This document shows, piece by piece, positions 10,559 through 22,815 of a stretch of DNA of 64,000 nucleotides. The first letter of the stretch is position 1. Every line of letters begins with the position of its first letter. A model generated the notes under the pieces. The model saw nothing but the letters and a program-made list of their open reading frames with translations, searched no databases and had not been told where the DNA came from. The stretch spans positions 12,795,915-12,859,914 of the forward strand of contig JAOANR010000006.1 of NCBI GenBank assembly GCA_030278955.1, given 5' to 3'. The position numbers were made by a program, and so were the translations under genes. This DNA is from Hygrophila difformis. Its lineage: Eukaryota > Streptophyta > Magnoliopsida > Lamiales > Acanthaceae.

Positions 10559-11230
10559 TGTTAGATTAGCCCAATATTAGACTAGCCTATCAGGGTTAAC
10601 AGTATTAGGGTTTCTGATAGTATTCTATCTATTTATAAGTTTGCTGCTTTATTATATCAAGTGATTTTAGTTAAATACAGCTACACAATTCTACATGGTA
10701 TCGGAGCGTACCTAGGGTTTACAGTTCAACGTCACTGTTCACACATTACTATTCATCGGAACTGTTAATGTGTTAGTGTTCACCCAATTAGCAATGTTGT
10801 GACTGCTAATCCCAGTATGGCCCCTACTGAGTTCCCCGAGTGTTCCCCATCTAATTCCATCACTATCCATGGTGTTGATTGTGTGGCTTTCCTTCAATTC
10901 AAAGATATATAACATCAATCTTCTCCTTCTGCCCAGCCTCCCGTCTCATCTGAAACCCATCCTCATATTCTGGTGTTTCTCAGTCTTGTCTTGGTCAGTG
11001 GATCCTTGACTCAGGTGTCACTGATCATGTGTCTGTTAACTCTTCTTTATGCTCTACTCTTTGTCAATCTACTTCTGTGTCATGTCACACTTGCCAATGG
11101 TGCAAAGATATATCCTCAAGCTGTAGTCACTGCTTCTCCATTGCCCATGTACCTCTCGGGTCTGTTCTTTATGTTCCTCGGTATTTTCCTGTCAAAATAA
11201 TAGGAAGGCAGGATGTTGCTCAAGTTTGAA
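10559..11230 (+). mobile_element. Decayed Ty1/Copia fragment (LTR, primer site, protease remnant)
   Basis: A short LTR-like stretch from TGTTAGATTAGCCC (10559) to TTCTACA (10695) is followed directly by TGGTATCGGAGC, the usual initiator-Met tRNA primer site of Copia elements. Past a degraded gag, the + strand near 11000 reads WILDSGVTDHVS, the Copia aspartic-protease motif (WILDSGATDH in intact elements), then LYVPRYFPVK. Frames are broken and integrase, reverse transcriptase and the 3' LTR are missing, so it is a dead fragment. Confidence 0.75.
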
Positions 11231-12356
11231 GGAATTCATAACTGAGATATGAGATGTAAATGTAATAACTTGGTTAAACTCTACTTCAATCTCCCATCTA
11301 TTGTGTTAGACTATGCTTCTATGAGTTCTCTTCCTGGTATAAATTTGACGCCTTTCAATGTTTCTATGTTTGAGGAGTGTATCTTCCATTTTCATAACGC
11401 TTTCTTAAATTTTTAAATTTGCAAACTCCGTTCTTTTTGTTCATTGTGTGGGTTTTGTTTTTTACTTCTCTTCATGAATCATGAATGTGCATTTCTTGGT
11501 TGGCCTGTCCTGTCTGGCAACTCCTGTCCCGAGTGACATCGTTGTTCTGTCAAGTTATATCATTGTTCATGAGTCCATTTCCTTTTACTGTTTCCTTTGC
11601 TTTGCACTATTTGCATAACCATATTGGAGTTTTTATCGAAAGAAGGGTGCTTGGCTGGTCAGCAAGTGCTATTGCTAACATTTAGTGAAGATGCTGGGCA
11701 GTTGGAAACTTGGAATGTGATATATCTTACTGAAAACTTAAGTTCTATTTGGGGCAGTCTTGTTCATGAATACAGATTATTGCTGTTATAATTGCATGAT
11801 GAGATTTAAGAACTGTGGTCATAACGTTGTGAATCATGAATCATCTTGTCTGCATGCTGTTAATGCTTCGAGTGAGTTGTGTAATTTCACTAAAGATTCT
11901 AGCACATCTGGTATGTTGTATCAAGTGCAGGTAAGAATAAGCCCTACTAATGAGTTGCACCCTGCAGACAATTACAGTATTACATTTTGGTTCACCCGGT
12001 TTCAAGTCTCAACTATTTTACTATATTAGATACAAGCGGATAAACATTTGTTTGCAATACAATAGTACTAGTATTTTAGCTTGTTTTAGTAATCTAACTA
12101 GACGTGTCATACAGCATTGATTTTATTTTAAGTTCATAAATTGTTTTCATGACAATACTTTCATAGCTTTGAAAATATGTATTTTCATTGGAGTATGTAA
12201 TATTCATCTATAATACTATCTTAATACTAGTACTTATTATCCCTACTTTCCAACTTTTTGATTAAACCACGGTTTCAATCTGTTTAAGAAAAGTTGTTAT
12301 TAAAAAAATCACTACTGTATCAGTTCTGAAGTCAAAGATGGTTCTTTTCTCTAATA
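11231..12356. other. Intergenic, no gene recognised
   Basis: Several frames of 60-90 codons exist on the + strand (11485-12029), but none shows a known domain. The sequence CAAGTGCAG|GTAAGAATAAG near 11930 resembles a splice donor, so a noncoding transcript or distal untranslated exon is conceivable; nothing else supports it. Confidence 0.35.
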
Positions 12357-12615
12357 CTCCCTCCGTTTTTTAAAATTGTTAATATTTGCATAGTAAATAC
12401 TATTCATTGAATAATTTTATTTCGACTTTTAAAACAGTTACATAAGATAAAACATAGTCAAGTAAGATCTTGTTAGATTTGTCTAATCATATAGTTTTAT
12501 AATATTAAAGTTTTATACTTTTTTATTTTATAAAATTTGAGATATTACTCTTTAAAAATGTGTATTGGATTGCGTGAAAACAAAGAATGTTAATATTTTT
12601 TAATACGGAGGAAAG
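12357..12615. mobile_element. Stowaway MITE
   Basis: TA duplications at 12355-12356 and 12616-12617 flank ends CTCCCTCCGTTTTTTAAA and TTAATACGGAGGAAAG. The interior is closely similar to the copy at 4088 (shared ACATAAGATAAAACA and GTGTATTGGATTGCGTGAAAAC). Confidence 0.85.
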
Positions 12616-12821
12616 TATTATAATTAAGCAGAATGAATTGGAATGTTTAAGCTTTCCAAATGATCCCAAATAGAAATGTCAATGAGACAAGTTGACCGAA
12701 AATCGATCTAGACATGGAGGAAGTATTAAGCAGACTGAATTGGAATGTTTAAGCTTTCCAAATGATCCCAAATAGAAATAAATGTCAATAAGACAAGTTG
12801 ACCGAAAATCGATCTAGACAT
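12607..12821 (+). repeat. Two-unit tandem duplication including a MITE end
   Basis: Units 12607-12715 and 12716-12821 are nearly identical. Both read GGAGGAA(A)GTATTA, then AAGCAGAxTGAATTGG, then GACAAGTTGACCGAAAATCG. The duplicated unit begins inside the right end of the Stowaway, so the duplication postdates that insertion. Confidence 0.8.
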
Positions 12822-13793
12822 AGACAAGAGTCGGAACTTGGATCTTGTAAGAATTGACCCGGCCCGAGCATCGGGTTGGATCTTGAATCTTATAGAATCC
12901 TAGAGCAGGTGCCATCCCTAATCCCAAACGGAGAAGATGAAAATATTATGATTGGTTGGTCAAGGCTACGTATAGGGTGGGAAGAGAGCATGTTTGCAGC
13001 AGGAAAATTTGTCTTCATCAAATCCAACTTATGCAATGCCAGTAATTTACCATTGGGAGTCATTTCAGATATGAATTCACACATCACATCTTTTTCTTTT
13101 ACCATTTTTTTTCCTTAAAAAAATAAAAATAAAATGGAAAGACAATCAAAACCTGATCATCTATGCGGTGCATAGTATAGAGTATAGATTGCACGAGTCA
13201 TGGAAAAGTAAACATCGATTCCCCCTACATGAAGACCCGTTACTGGGGCAGCTAATGCATTATATGAAAAATCTGTAATAACATCATCTCCTCTTAAGAA
13301 ACTCAGGCGAAAAGACCAATTTCTAATGGTATTGATCGTGTTCTTGGTGTATATGTTGAACAGAGTTTGAAAGTTTGTTCCACATTCTTTATACATGATC
13401 ACTATTTTAAAGCGGTATGGGATTGGAAATTTCGGAAGGTATGAGGTCTTATTCAAATTATAAAATATGATCCACTGATTTTAAGGAACGCAGGAACCCA
13501 AATTTTGTAGAAGCAGACTGTAACAGATTAAAACAAATTTACCAAACTTCAGTTGATTTTCAACAAACGTCGATGAACTTTAAACAATTATGCAATCAAT
13601 TTAAATAACCATCCAGCTTCGTCGTTGCAGACTTTTTAACCTCACAGCAGCATATATCTTTATTGGTGAATCGTAGCAATACATTCCACCCAAACAAACA
13701 TGTTCACTCTACACTCACTACCTTTCTGATACAACAGCCTAGTACAAAAATGTATAGATAGGATTAGTACCAAGGATACATTTTTTTCATTAA
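12822..13793. other. Intergenic; possible F-box-associated domain remnant on the minus strand
   Basis: A 99-codon minus-strand frame at 13157-13456 contains FKIVIMYKECG, FNIYTKNTINTIRNWSF and GLHVGGIDVYFS in that order. This is loosely like the F-box-associated domain (YKVVR..., EVYSL.TNSWR, G.FVNG.LYW). No F-box and no convincing continuation was seen, so the assignment is weak. The rest of the interval is featureless, AT-rich DNA downstream of the HEATR6-type gene. Confidence 0.25.
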
Positions 13794-16700
13794 TTACAGG
13801 TTTTCTACCAATGACTGCAACGTGCAAAATCTTTGTGCAAGCACATGATTAGTACTGCTTTTGAACAACTGAATAAGGGAGAGGATTGTTTTCAATAAAA
13901 CATCCTTTTTCTGCTCCACAGATTCAACATGTTTCTCATCACAACTTGTCTCCCCAAGACTCGAAGATAAATCTTCAATCCAAGTCTCAAGAAATGGTCC
14001 TTTCTACAAGTAGAAGAACGAAGATAAAAATTATTATACCTGGGTTTTCGTTTGAACGCAATGGAGGGCAAATAAAATAAAATAGATGACACAAAAGCAA
14101 CTAATATAGTTATTAATTCATTCCTGTATGAGGGATGTGACTTCTGCAAATTAGATGAACTGCATTCTTCAGTAAAGTCACATAAAGAGGAACAGAATAG
14201 GCGTGCAATGACATAAGGACACTTTAATCCTAAACATGGATTTGCCTTACCTTGATCAGAAAATCACGTATTGCTCGGTCTTCACATCTTGAAGCAAGAC
14301 CAAGCAGATGCAACATAGTTGTAGTCAACTGTAAGAGCGAGCCATCATTCAAAAGTAAGCAAAAACTTACAATTAATTGTTACACTAAATTAATAAAAAC
14401 AGCCACTTCCATTTGACTCATGCCGGTATATAAATTCAGTTTTTGCAACTTGTCTAATACATGAAAATGTAATAATTGAACTTTGCTCCTGAAGCAAAGA
14501 AAATGCTACAATCATAGCTCCAATGAAACTTTAAAAGCTGCTTCAATTAACAGGATTGAATTGTCAGATGTGAAGGAATCTTCTAAAAAATATTGAACAA
14601 AATAATTTCGGTCTTCAACATATACTCCCTCCGTTTTTGTAGGTGTGCAACATGAGTGTTTTTTGCACTGTTCACAATTTAACTTTGTTTCAAAATTTTA
14701 TCATAGTTATGGAAGAAAAAACATAGTCAAGTGAGATCTTGTTAGATTTGTCTAAACTTGTACTTTTATAATATCAACTTTTTATAATATTTATTTGTAT
14801 ATACTCCCTCCGTTCCTTAATAGTTGTCTCTTTCAGCTCAATTTCAATAACCAAGGTTTGCATTAATTAACTCATAACTTTACATTTTTACCCTCCACCT
14901 AACTCATTCTTAATAAATGCCAACAAATAGCATTTATGTAAAGTGAAGGCCAATATAGTAAAAACATAACATACTACCTATAACTACCTAAAAATGACAA
15001 CTATTTTGGAACACTTTTTAATCTCTAAAAGGACAACTAAAAATGAACGGAGGGAGTAATTTAAATTATTAATCGTTGAAAATGTGCATTGGCATGCGTG
15101 CCTATTGTCAATGGTGCATACCTAAAAAAACGGAGGGAGTATTAACTAAGGATTCCAAACCAGCGAAGGCAAACAAAAGCTGCTTGTGTTGTTAAAACAA
15201 AACAAGTCACACCAAATGAGAAATTGGTTATTAGAGAAATAGAAAATTGTTTAGAAAAAATTTATTGTTCTTGTAAATTGGTTTGATAGCATCACTTGGT
15301 AAGAAAGGCATTCCATTTGAATTCCTCAAAGCTGACCTGCTTTTCAAGAGCAATCAAATATTTGAAGTTAGAAGGATCTGAAATCTGATCAGATTTGAAG
15401 GTCTCAACTACATGCATCACAGATTTAACGACATCATAGTAGGATTTACCATAATCTGCATCATCAAGAAAAGTGTAAGCATAATATAGACAAAAATCAA
15501 ACCAACAGAAGGGTAAAAAGTTTTCACTTTAACGAGATATCAAAATCAGAAGATGCATAAAAACCATATACTAAACTTTTAACCAAACCAAAAATTTAGA
15601 ACCTTTGTACAGTAAAAACTTCCTAAGGGTTGAAATAACAATGGCCAAAAGCACACTGAATTGACAAACATGAAAAATATAGCCTTTTAACAGCGAAATA
15701 TGCAATGGAAACTAATATAAAATGTAGAATGCTGGGGACCATTAACAAAGAGACGTCAACTAGGATTCATATCATATGATAAACCTACACCACATGGGAA
15801 AAGGGAGATGGAAATCAATTATGTAAGGGATTAAGTACATGCTATGGTCTTCCCAAGCATCACTAGTTCTGCAACATAGTTAGTTCATTTTCAATGTTAA
15901 CCCAAATTCATGCTTCCAAACTGCCATTAAGGAAAACATTTTATACAGAGTGTACTTTTCTTTTCCTTGTAAATTTAAAGGAGATTTGGTGATAATATGA
16001 AAAGAATAAGAGGGTAGCTAAAACGAATGCTGAAATGGGTTTCTAAGCACATTAACTCGATACAACATATAATAGAATGCAATAAAAAGAATATGAGTAC
16101 CGACAAGAAATAAGATTGTGAGAAAACGGCACCTTGTAACTTGTAATCATTTGTTCATGTGTTTATGAGACCTTTAGGTACTAAGTAAAAGTAGAAACGA
16201 ATACCCATTCTATTTTTCAATAGAAAATGTGTGCAATTGTAAACAAATTCTTTGCTGCTAAAAGTAAATTTAAATAGGACGGGGAGTATTGCTCCGATAT
16301 ATAGTCATCAAGTTCACATGACTTCCATAAACAAAGAAAATCAGTTATTAGAGAAATGTTAGAACCACTCAATCCCAGAATGGAAGTAAACCAACTGGAA
16401 AATGATAGAAAAGCACCCATGAGGGGGTCAAATATGATAGGAGAACTGGAGAATCACAAAAACATCACCATTTATAGTTTCTGGAACAGCCAAAGCAGCA
16501 GCTGCTTGTATCCTGATCTTAAAATTAGAGGAATCTCGAAGTAGTAGCAACAGGATACTAAATACGGAAGCAGCCCTGCAAAATGATAGAAATAGAGATT
16601 AAATCATGTTGGTACCATAATCTCAAGGTTTGAAAACGTTCATAACATGTTAAAACAAGAAAGTTGTTCACCCTTTGAGTAAGACAAATAGTAACAGTTG

Positions 16701-19700
16701 ATCTGATTTTCAATTATGCGATAATTCCCTATGGCGTCCCCCTTATGTGCAGGTACAGTTATTCGCAAAGCTTACACATAAAAAACTTCTTAAGAAATGG
16801 GCGAGGGTATGATTGGAGAACACAAACTCCCATTTTAAAGCCATTTCATGTATAAAACCACCAGTGTTTCTCATTCAATAAGCTACAGCATGAGTATAAT
16901 TTAAAAATAAAAATAAATGAAATATCATTCCTACCAATCCACCTTGTTCTATCATCTTCGAAAACTCCCCAACATCATTCTCTTCTAAATGAACATGGGA
17001 GTGGTATTTGCAGATGACCTCATAATGGTGAATGGGATTCTCCTTTTATTAATATGGAACATAACCTTAAATTGATGACAAACTACTGGGCCCAGCCATA
17101 CCTAATAACAAAATTATATCATGATGCAAGTTATTTGAACAAGTTGGGAACCAAGAGTCCTGACTCTGAACCACGGTGGAAATGAGTCAATGAAAGCTAC
17201 ATTCCAATTAGAATCAACCCCCTATAGTATTAGGTCAGTTACACTTTGAGTTAACCACAATGCGAAGGACAAAAAAGTAGGAAGAACTTCAGAGTTCATT
17301 TCTCAATGAACCAGATCATGACACTCCGCTCTATAGATATACCATGCCCACATTGTAAAATGATCTCGCTCAACCTGATAGCGCATTGAATCTATTTCTC
17401 ACCTATAAAGCCCAGCACTTGTCATGGCACAACAATGTATTATTGACATTCAATCAAGAAAATACAAATTCAAAGATGCAATCCTTACCAATCCATGTCT
17501 TGGAGTTTCAGACTTCTGTTGAAAAATAAATTGCTTAATGCATGGCACACATTCCACTGAACCTGTGAGAAATATTCATTAAAAGTAATTTTTTTCAATG
17601 GATAATGCTTTAACCCCAAAATTATATGAGGCATTACTTAACAAACCACTATACCTTCACGTTTCCTGTTGTCACACTAGAAAGAAATGCCTGCACCATC
17701 TGTTCAAGCCAATAAAAACTCCCAGAGGATGTTGATGAGAACGAAACTGAACTCTCTTTTACATCTTCCTGGTATACTTTTGTCCTATTTTGTTCCACTC
17801 TAGAATGCAGAAAATGCACTGGCTCACCAGGAGCAAGAGGCAGTTTCGTAAAGTGAATAAATCTTGCTAGGTTTCCCAGAGCTCTGACAGCATTTGCTTT
17901 GACCTTTACCACAACCAATTATAATTTACATAAATAAAGCAAAACCGACGAAGACTCTATTTTGCATAATTGAATAACGAAATAGCATTAAGGACTATTC
18001 GAACATGAATATTGAACATTATGCAACAAATATCTACCAAAGCTTATGATTTTTCCTAGACTGATTAATGATTACCATCCCATGAACAACGTAATCTGAC
18101 TAAGAAAAGCAAGGACACTTGAAACGTGCAACTTATTGCCATAGACAAACATACAACAACAAATGTAAAAACTTTGTGGAATTCATAACCACGGAAATTA
18201 GAGCTTTGATATGAACTGATGTTTTTTGTAACCTATGCCTAATCAAAGCTCTCAAAGCAACAATAAATTATCGAAACCTAAAATTTAATGGGAATAGGCA
18301 CATATACATGTTGGGATATTTTGTTCTTATGTTGGAAAATCTTGAACGAAATGCAATTATACTATACTTCTAAAATGAATGAAAACAAAAAATTAATGAG
18401 ATAATTAGAGTTAGACAGTAAATACTTCATTAAATAATCAATAAGTTTTAGGCTGTGAATGTGGGATTAGCTATATAGGTCGCATACCACCTAATAATAA
18501 TAAAAATGCTCATTTAAATCTAAATGTCCCTTTTTAAAATTTAGTGCCAATTAGGTTGTCCTCTTTCCCTTTTGCTAGGAATTGATGAGTCTCGGCATTC
18601 CACCTCATGCAGGGAAGTTTCGAAAGATCTTTTTATAAACGCGACTAAACCATCATTCCACTTATTTTACAGATATCATCTATTGGCACTAACACTTTCT
18701 ATCTAATGCATTCATCACTACCTTGTCATTATCCCTTGTAAGCTGCAGTGCGCAGTCCATTATCAATGACATAAATTCAGAGTTTTTTCCAGGGTCTGTG
18801 ACAATCAAAATATACAATACGGAAATGAAGTCATTATTTTATAAAGAGGAAGATGAAATGTTCACATAGGAACTCCAATAGTCCAATAGAACCTCTTCTA
18901 GCATCAAGTGCCTCCTGGTAGTAGCCAATAGATGCACATATATTCGCTAAGGCCCATGAAGCTGTAACACGAACCTGAAAATCACCATAAAAGACATTGA
19001 TGATGGATCCAAGATGAAGAAGACATGCAGCTAGAATGGGCAGAGTTCTGAATAATAGTTAAAGTATGAACTATAAATGTTCATCACAGTTAGGGCCCGC
19101 TTGATAAAATTGAATGGATTCTGAATCTGGAATCAACCCCAAGGAGGATTTGGCACATGAGTGCTTCGATATCCCAAAAACAACTCACATAATCAAGGTA
19201 CTTTTGGGAGTGGGGGTGGGGATGGAACTTACCGAAACAAGTGAATCAACAGCATTATGCTTTGTAGCATGGATAAAATGCTCCAGAACCTCTGTCCTGC
19301 CAAAGTAAAATAATTGGGAATTGCCACTGATTTTCAGTTATGAGGTTAGTTCAAAGCATAGCCACGCGCCATGGCACTCATTACCTTTGGTATATCTGTG
19401 GGAAACAGGCAATCACACCAATGGCTCGACAACCAGCTGACCTAACTGAAGGAACCGCATCATTTAACGCAGCATCTATCTACCAAAGAGTCAACAAAAC
19501 ATTTAGGAAAACAGAAAGTTCTCATGAATAGCCTAATTAATCATTTATTAATCCTTAAGAGGGTTGTGATCACTTGTTATGAAATTTAGAAAATTTGGGA
19601 AGGAGAATGTTGTGTGTTATAGGGGGTTAATGCCACAACAATAAATTTGACTTGGAAAATTTTAAAATTTTGTTGACTTTTAAAGAAAAGCACAGCCTTT

Positions 19701-20076
19701 ATAGCCAAAAATGACAGTCGTTTTCCATCTACCAGAGATCTAGAGTTCAGCAATTGCAGAACTTACTATAGAACTTATAATGAATTCCTGTTTATCCTCA
19801 GGCAGAGAAAAGAAAACAGTAGAAGTCATTCCAGCAAAACAGGTCACTGATGCAGCCCTTACCTTGCATAGGAAAACAAAAGTCATAAACATTTTCATCA
19901 CCATGCATGGTAGATGTGACAAATGTGAATGTATGAAACATTATAAATTGCACATATAATAGTGCAGCAGAGATTGGGAAATTTTTTTAAAAAAAATTCA
20001 AAAAGTTTTAGTAAAGAATAAGAATATCTTTTACCAATAATTCCTCAATATAATAAGATAATTGAAGCAATTTATG

Positions 20077-20108
<32 letters not shown>

Positions 20109-20110
20109 AG

Positions 20111-20149
<39 letters not shown>

Positions 20150-22779
20150 GATTCTATATTTCTCACTTAAACTCTAAAAGGTATTAGAGAAGTGGAACAC
20201 CACCAATCATAATGATAATATGATAACTCTTTAATTATCATAAAATATAAGCTTATAATATCTACATCAGGAATATATTTAACCAAATACTATTATATTG
20301 ATGCAAGGTGTATTGTAGAAATGCATAATAAACAAGTAGAAATTCACCATAAAATTTAGTAAAATTTGACAATAACAATAACTGAGAAATTAATTTCAGT
20401 TGAGCATACCACAGCCGATGAATGCTTAATAATGATGGGCATATGCTTGACTATGGCTTCAAACCACTGTTCGCTTTCCAACACACATGATGTAGATTCA
20501 CACTCAATTGATGCAGGGTTCTCCAAGCTGTATGATGGTGCTGATGAAATTGTCTTTGTTTTCACATAATCAGAAGTAAATGGACTGTCAAAAAATTTAT
20601 TATCTGAAAGGTCCTCTGTTCCCTTAAAACCAGAAATTGCTCGAAGACATTCATCCAGAACCTATACACATCCACGGTCCACGACAACCAAATTCATCAT
20701 TTCAGTATACCCAGAAAGGTAATTTGCACATAAAAACTAGAATATACATGGACCTGTCTTTTTCTCCAAATGCAACATGAATAAAACAATGAAATAAGCG
20801 ACCATACACATTTTATCCAACATGAGATTTCAGTTTCCGGGTATACATCATATAAGTACAAATATTCATTGTGCCAAGTGGCCATGCCCCTTAACCAGAT
20901 ACCAACGTTGAGAAACTATATGTTCAATTACACTAAACAGATCCTTTCCAGGTAAACCACAAAAGTTTCTTTTAGGACCTGTACCATTTTGTTGAGGTTT
21001 AACAGTAATATACTACATTGGTGGGATAGGTCAAAATTCCAAATCAAAAAAGATGAAACACCATTGGTTCAAATCACAATGAAATAAACAATAAAAGAAA
21101 ATAATAAAATATTTCACATTAAAAGATTGATTATGTAAACTGACATTGGTATGTCATTACATCTCAACTAATAGCTAAACACCCACATTGTTGTGATGAG
21201 ATCATACTCTATTACTTGATTCTAAAATTTATACTTCAATATACTTTTTAAGAACCCCAAAAGAAAGTTGTACCTTCGAAATTAATATTTACTTTTTCAT
21301 ACTGACTTAAATTGTCTTCAAAATCAACATGCTCAATTAACAATCAAATAAACAGTGAAATGAATGCTGGAAACCACAAAAGCAACAACTTGTATTCAAC
21401 TCATCTCAGCAAAAACTTAGCCAATGCTTCTCTTTGATTAAAAACAGGGAATTCCACTCACCAATCCCAAGCGATCGGAAAGCTAATTAATGAAATGAAT
21501 TTGCTGAATTGAAACAACTTATTCTCATAGATTTGAAGGGAAATAGTTTGAGCAGAAAGAAATTCACCTTGACTGCAGCTGTCATGACTCTCTCCTTCAT
21601 TTGTGTGACCGTGCTTTCAATATTACCCTTCCACAATCTCACATGAGCATCAGAAAATGAACTCAAAACTTCATACACACCAGAAGAAATTTGCCTCCAA
21701 CACAAAGCAATTACATTTGGGTAATTGTGTGCCAAAGCCCTAAGAGCCTGCAAAAGTAAACAAATCAAACATGGAAAATTTTAAAGAAATAATAATTTAA
21801 AAAAAAAAGATTAATAATAATAATAATGATGATGATGATGATGATAATGATACTGATAATTAACAAAACAAAAATGAATTGTCTGTACACTCGAACAAGT
21901 AAATTCATAAAAACTTACTAATATAATATGATAGAAATTTCTAAAATAAAACACAAAATTACCAAAACCCATTTGTGTTTTTCATGAAACCAGCCAGGTC
22001 AGCAAGGCCTCCGATTCGACCCCTGGTAACTGAGTCTTGCTGGGACACACGCATTTTCGCTTAATTAAAAGAATCCAGTTGTGACTCATTCTCACGTTTA
22101 ATAACTAATATTTCCATGGCACAAATCACTTCAAATCACAGAAGTAACATTTTCTTTACAAATATGAAGATTACACACCTCCATATATTGAAAAACTTCT
22201 AAAAAGTAATTTTTCTCGTATTTCTTTCAAACACACACCATCCAGGCACCCATAGTTCCCTAGCCTAGATTGAGGCAGGGGATATAGTTGGTGTGGTTGC
22301 AAGTGAGGCTTCTAGAATACTTTCGACAGTATATGGACCTGATTGATCAATTAATAACATAGAGAACTTTTCTGCCTACTCTTCACAAATATATATTGCA
22401 ACAAAAGAAGTGCTCATATAGAAATTAAAAATGTGGTGTATCTAGAATTATGGAAAAGATTGGTCAATTCAGAACACAATATTAGAAAGATGAACATCCA
22501 TCAAACATGAAGAAACCTCAGGTCATGATATATAATTTCTGCCACTAGTTAAGAAATCCTTCAAAAAAAATCTGAACTGTAAAGTAAACAAGATAGGTGT
22601 GAGCCTCCCATGGTTTCTACATGGTATCAAAACGTTTCGATCGAGATAATCATCTCGGGGGAGGGTGTCAAGATCCCGGATCGGTTAAAATATGGACCTC
22701 CCATGGATTTATATAGTTGGGAGTAACTCCACCTATCACTAATTGGTTTTATCTGTGAGCCAAGATCCATAGTTTCTAT

Positions 22780-22815
<36 letters not shown>

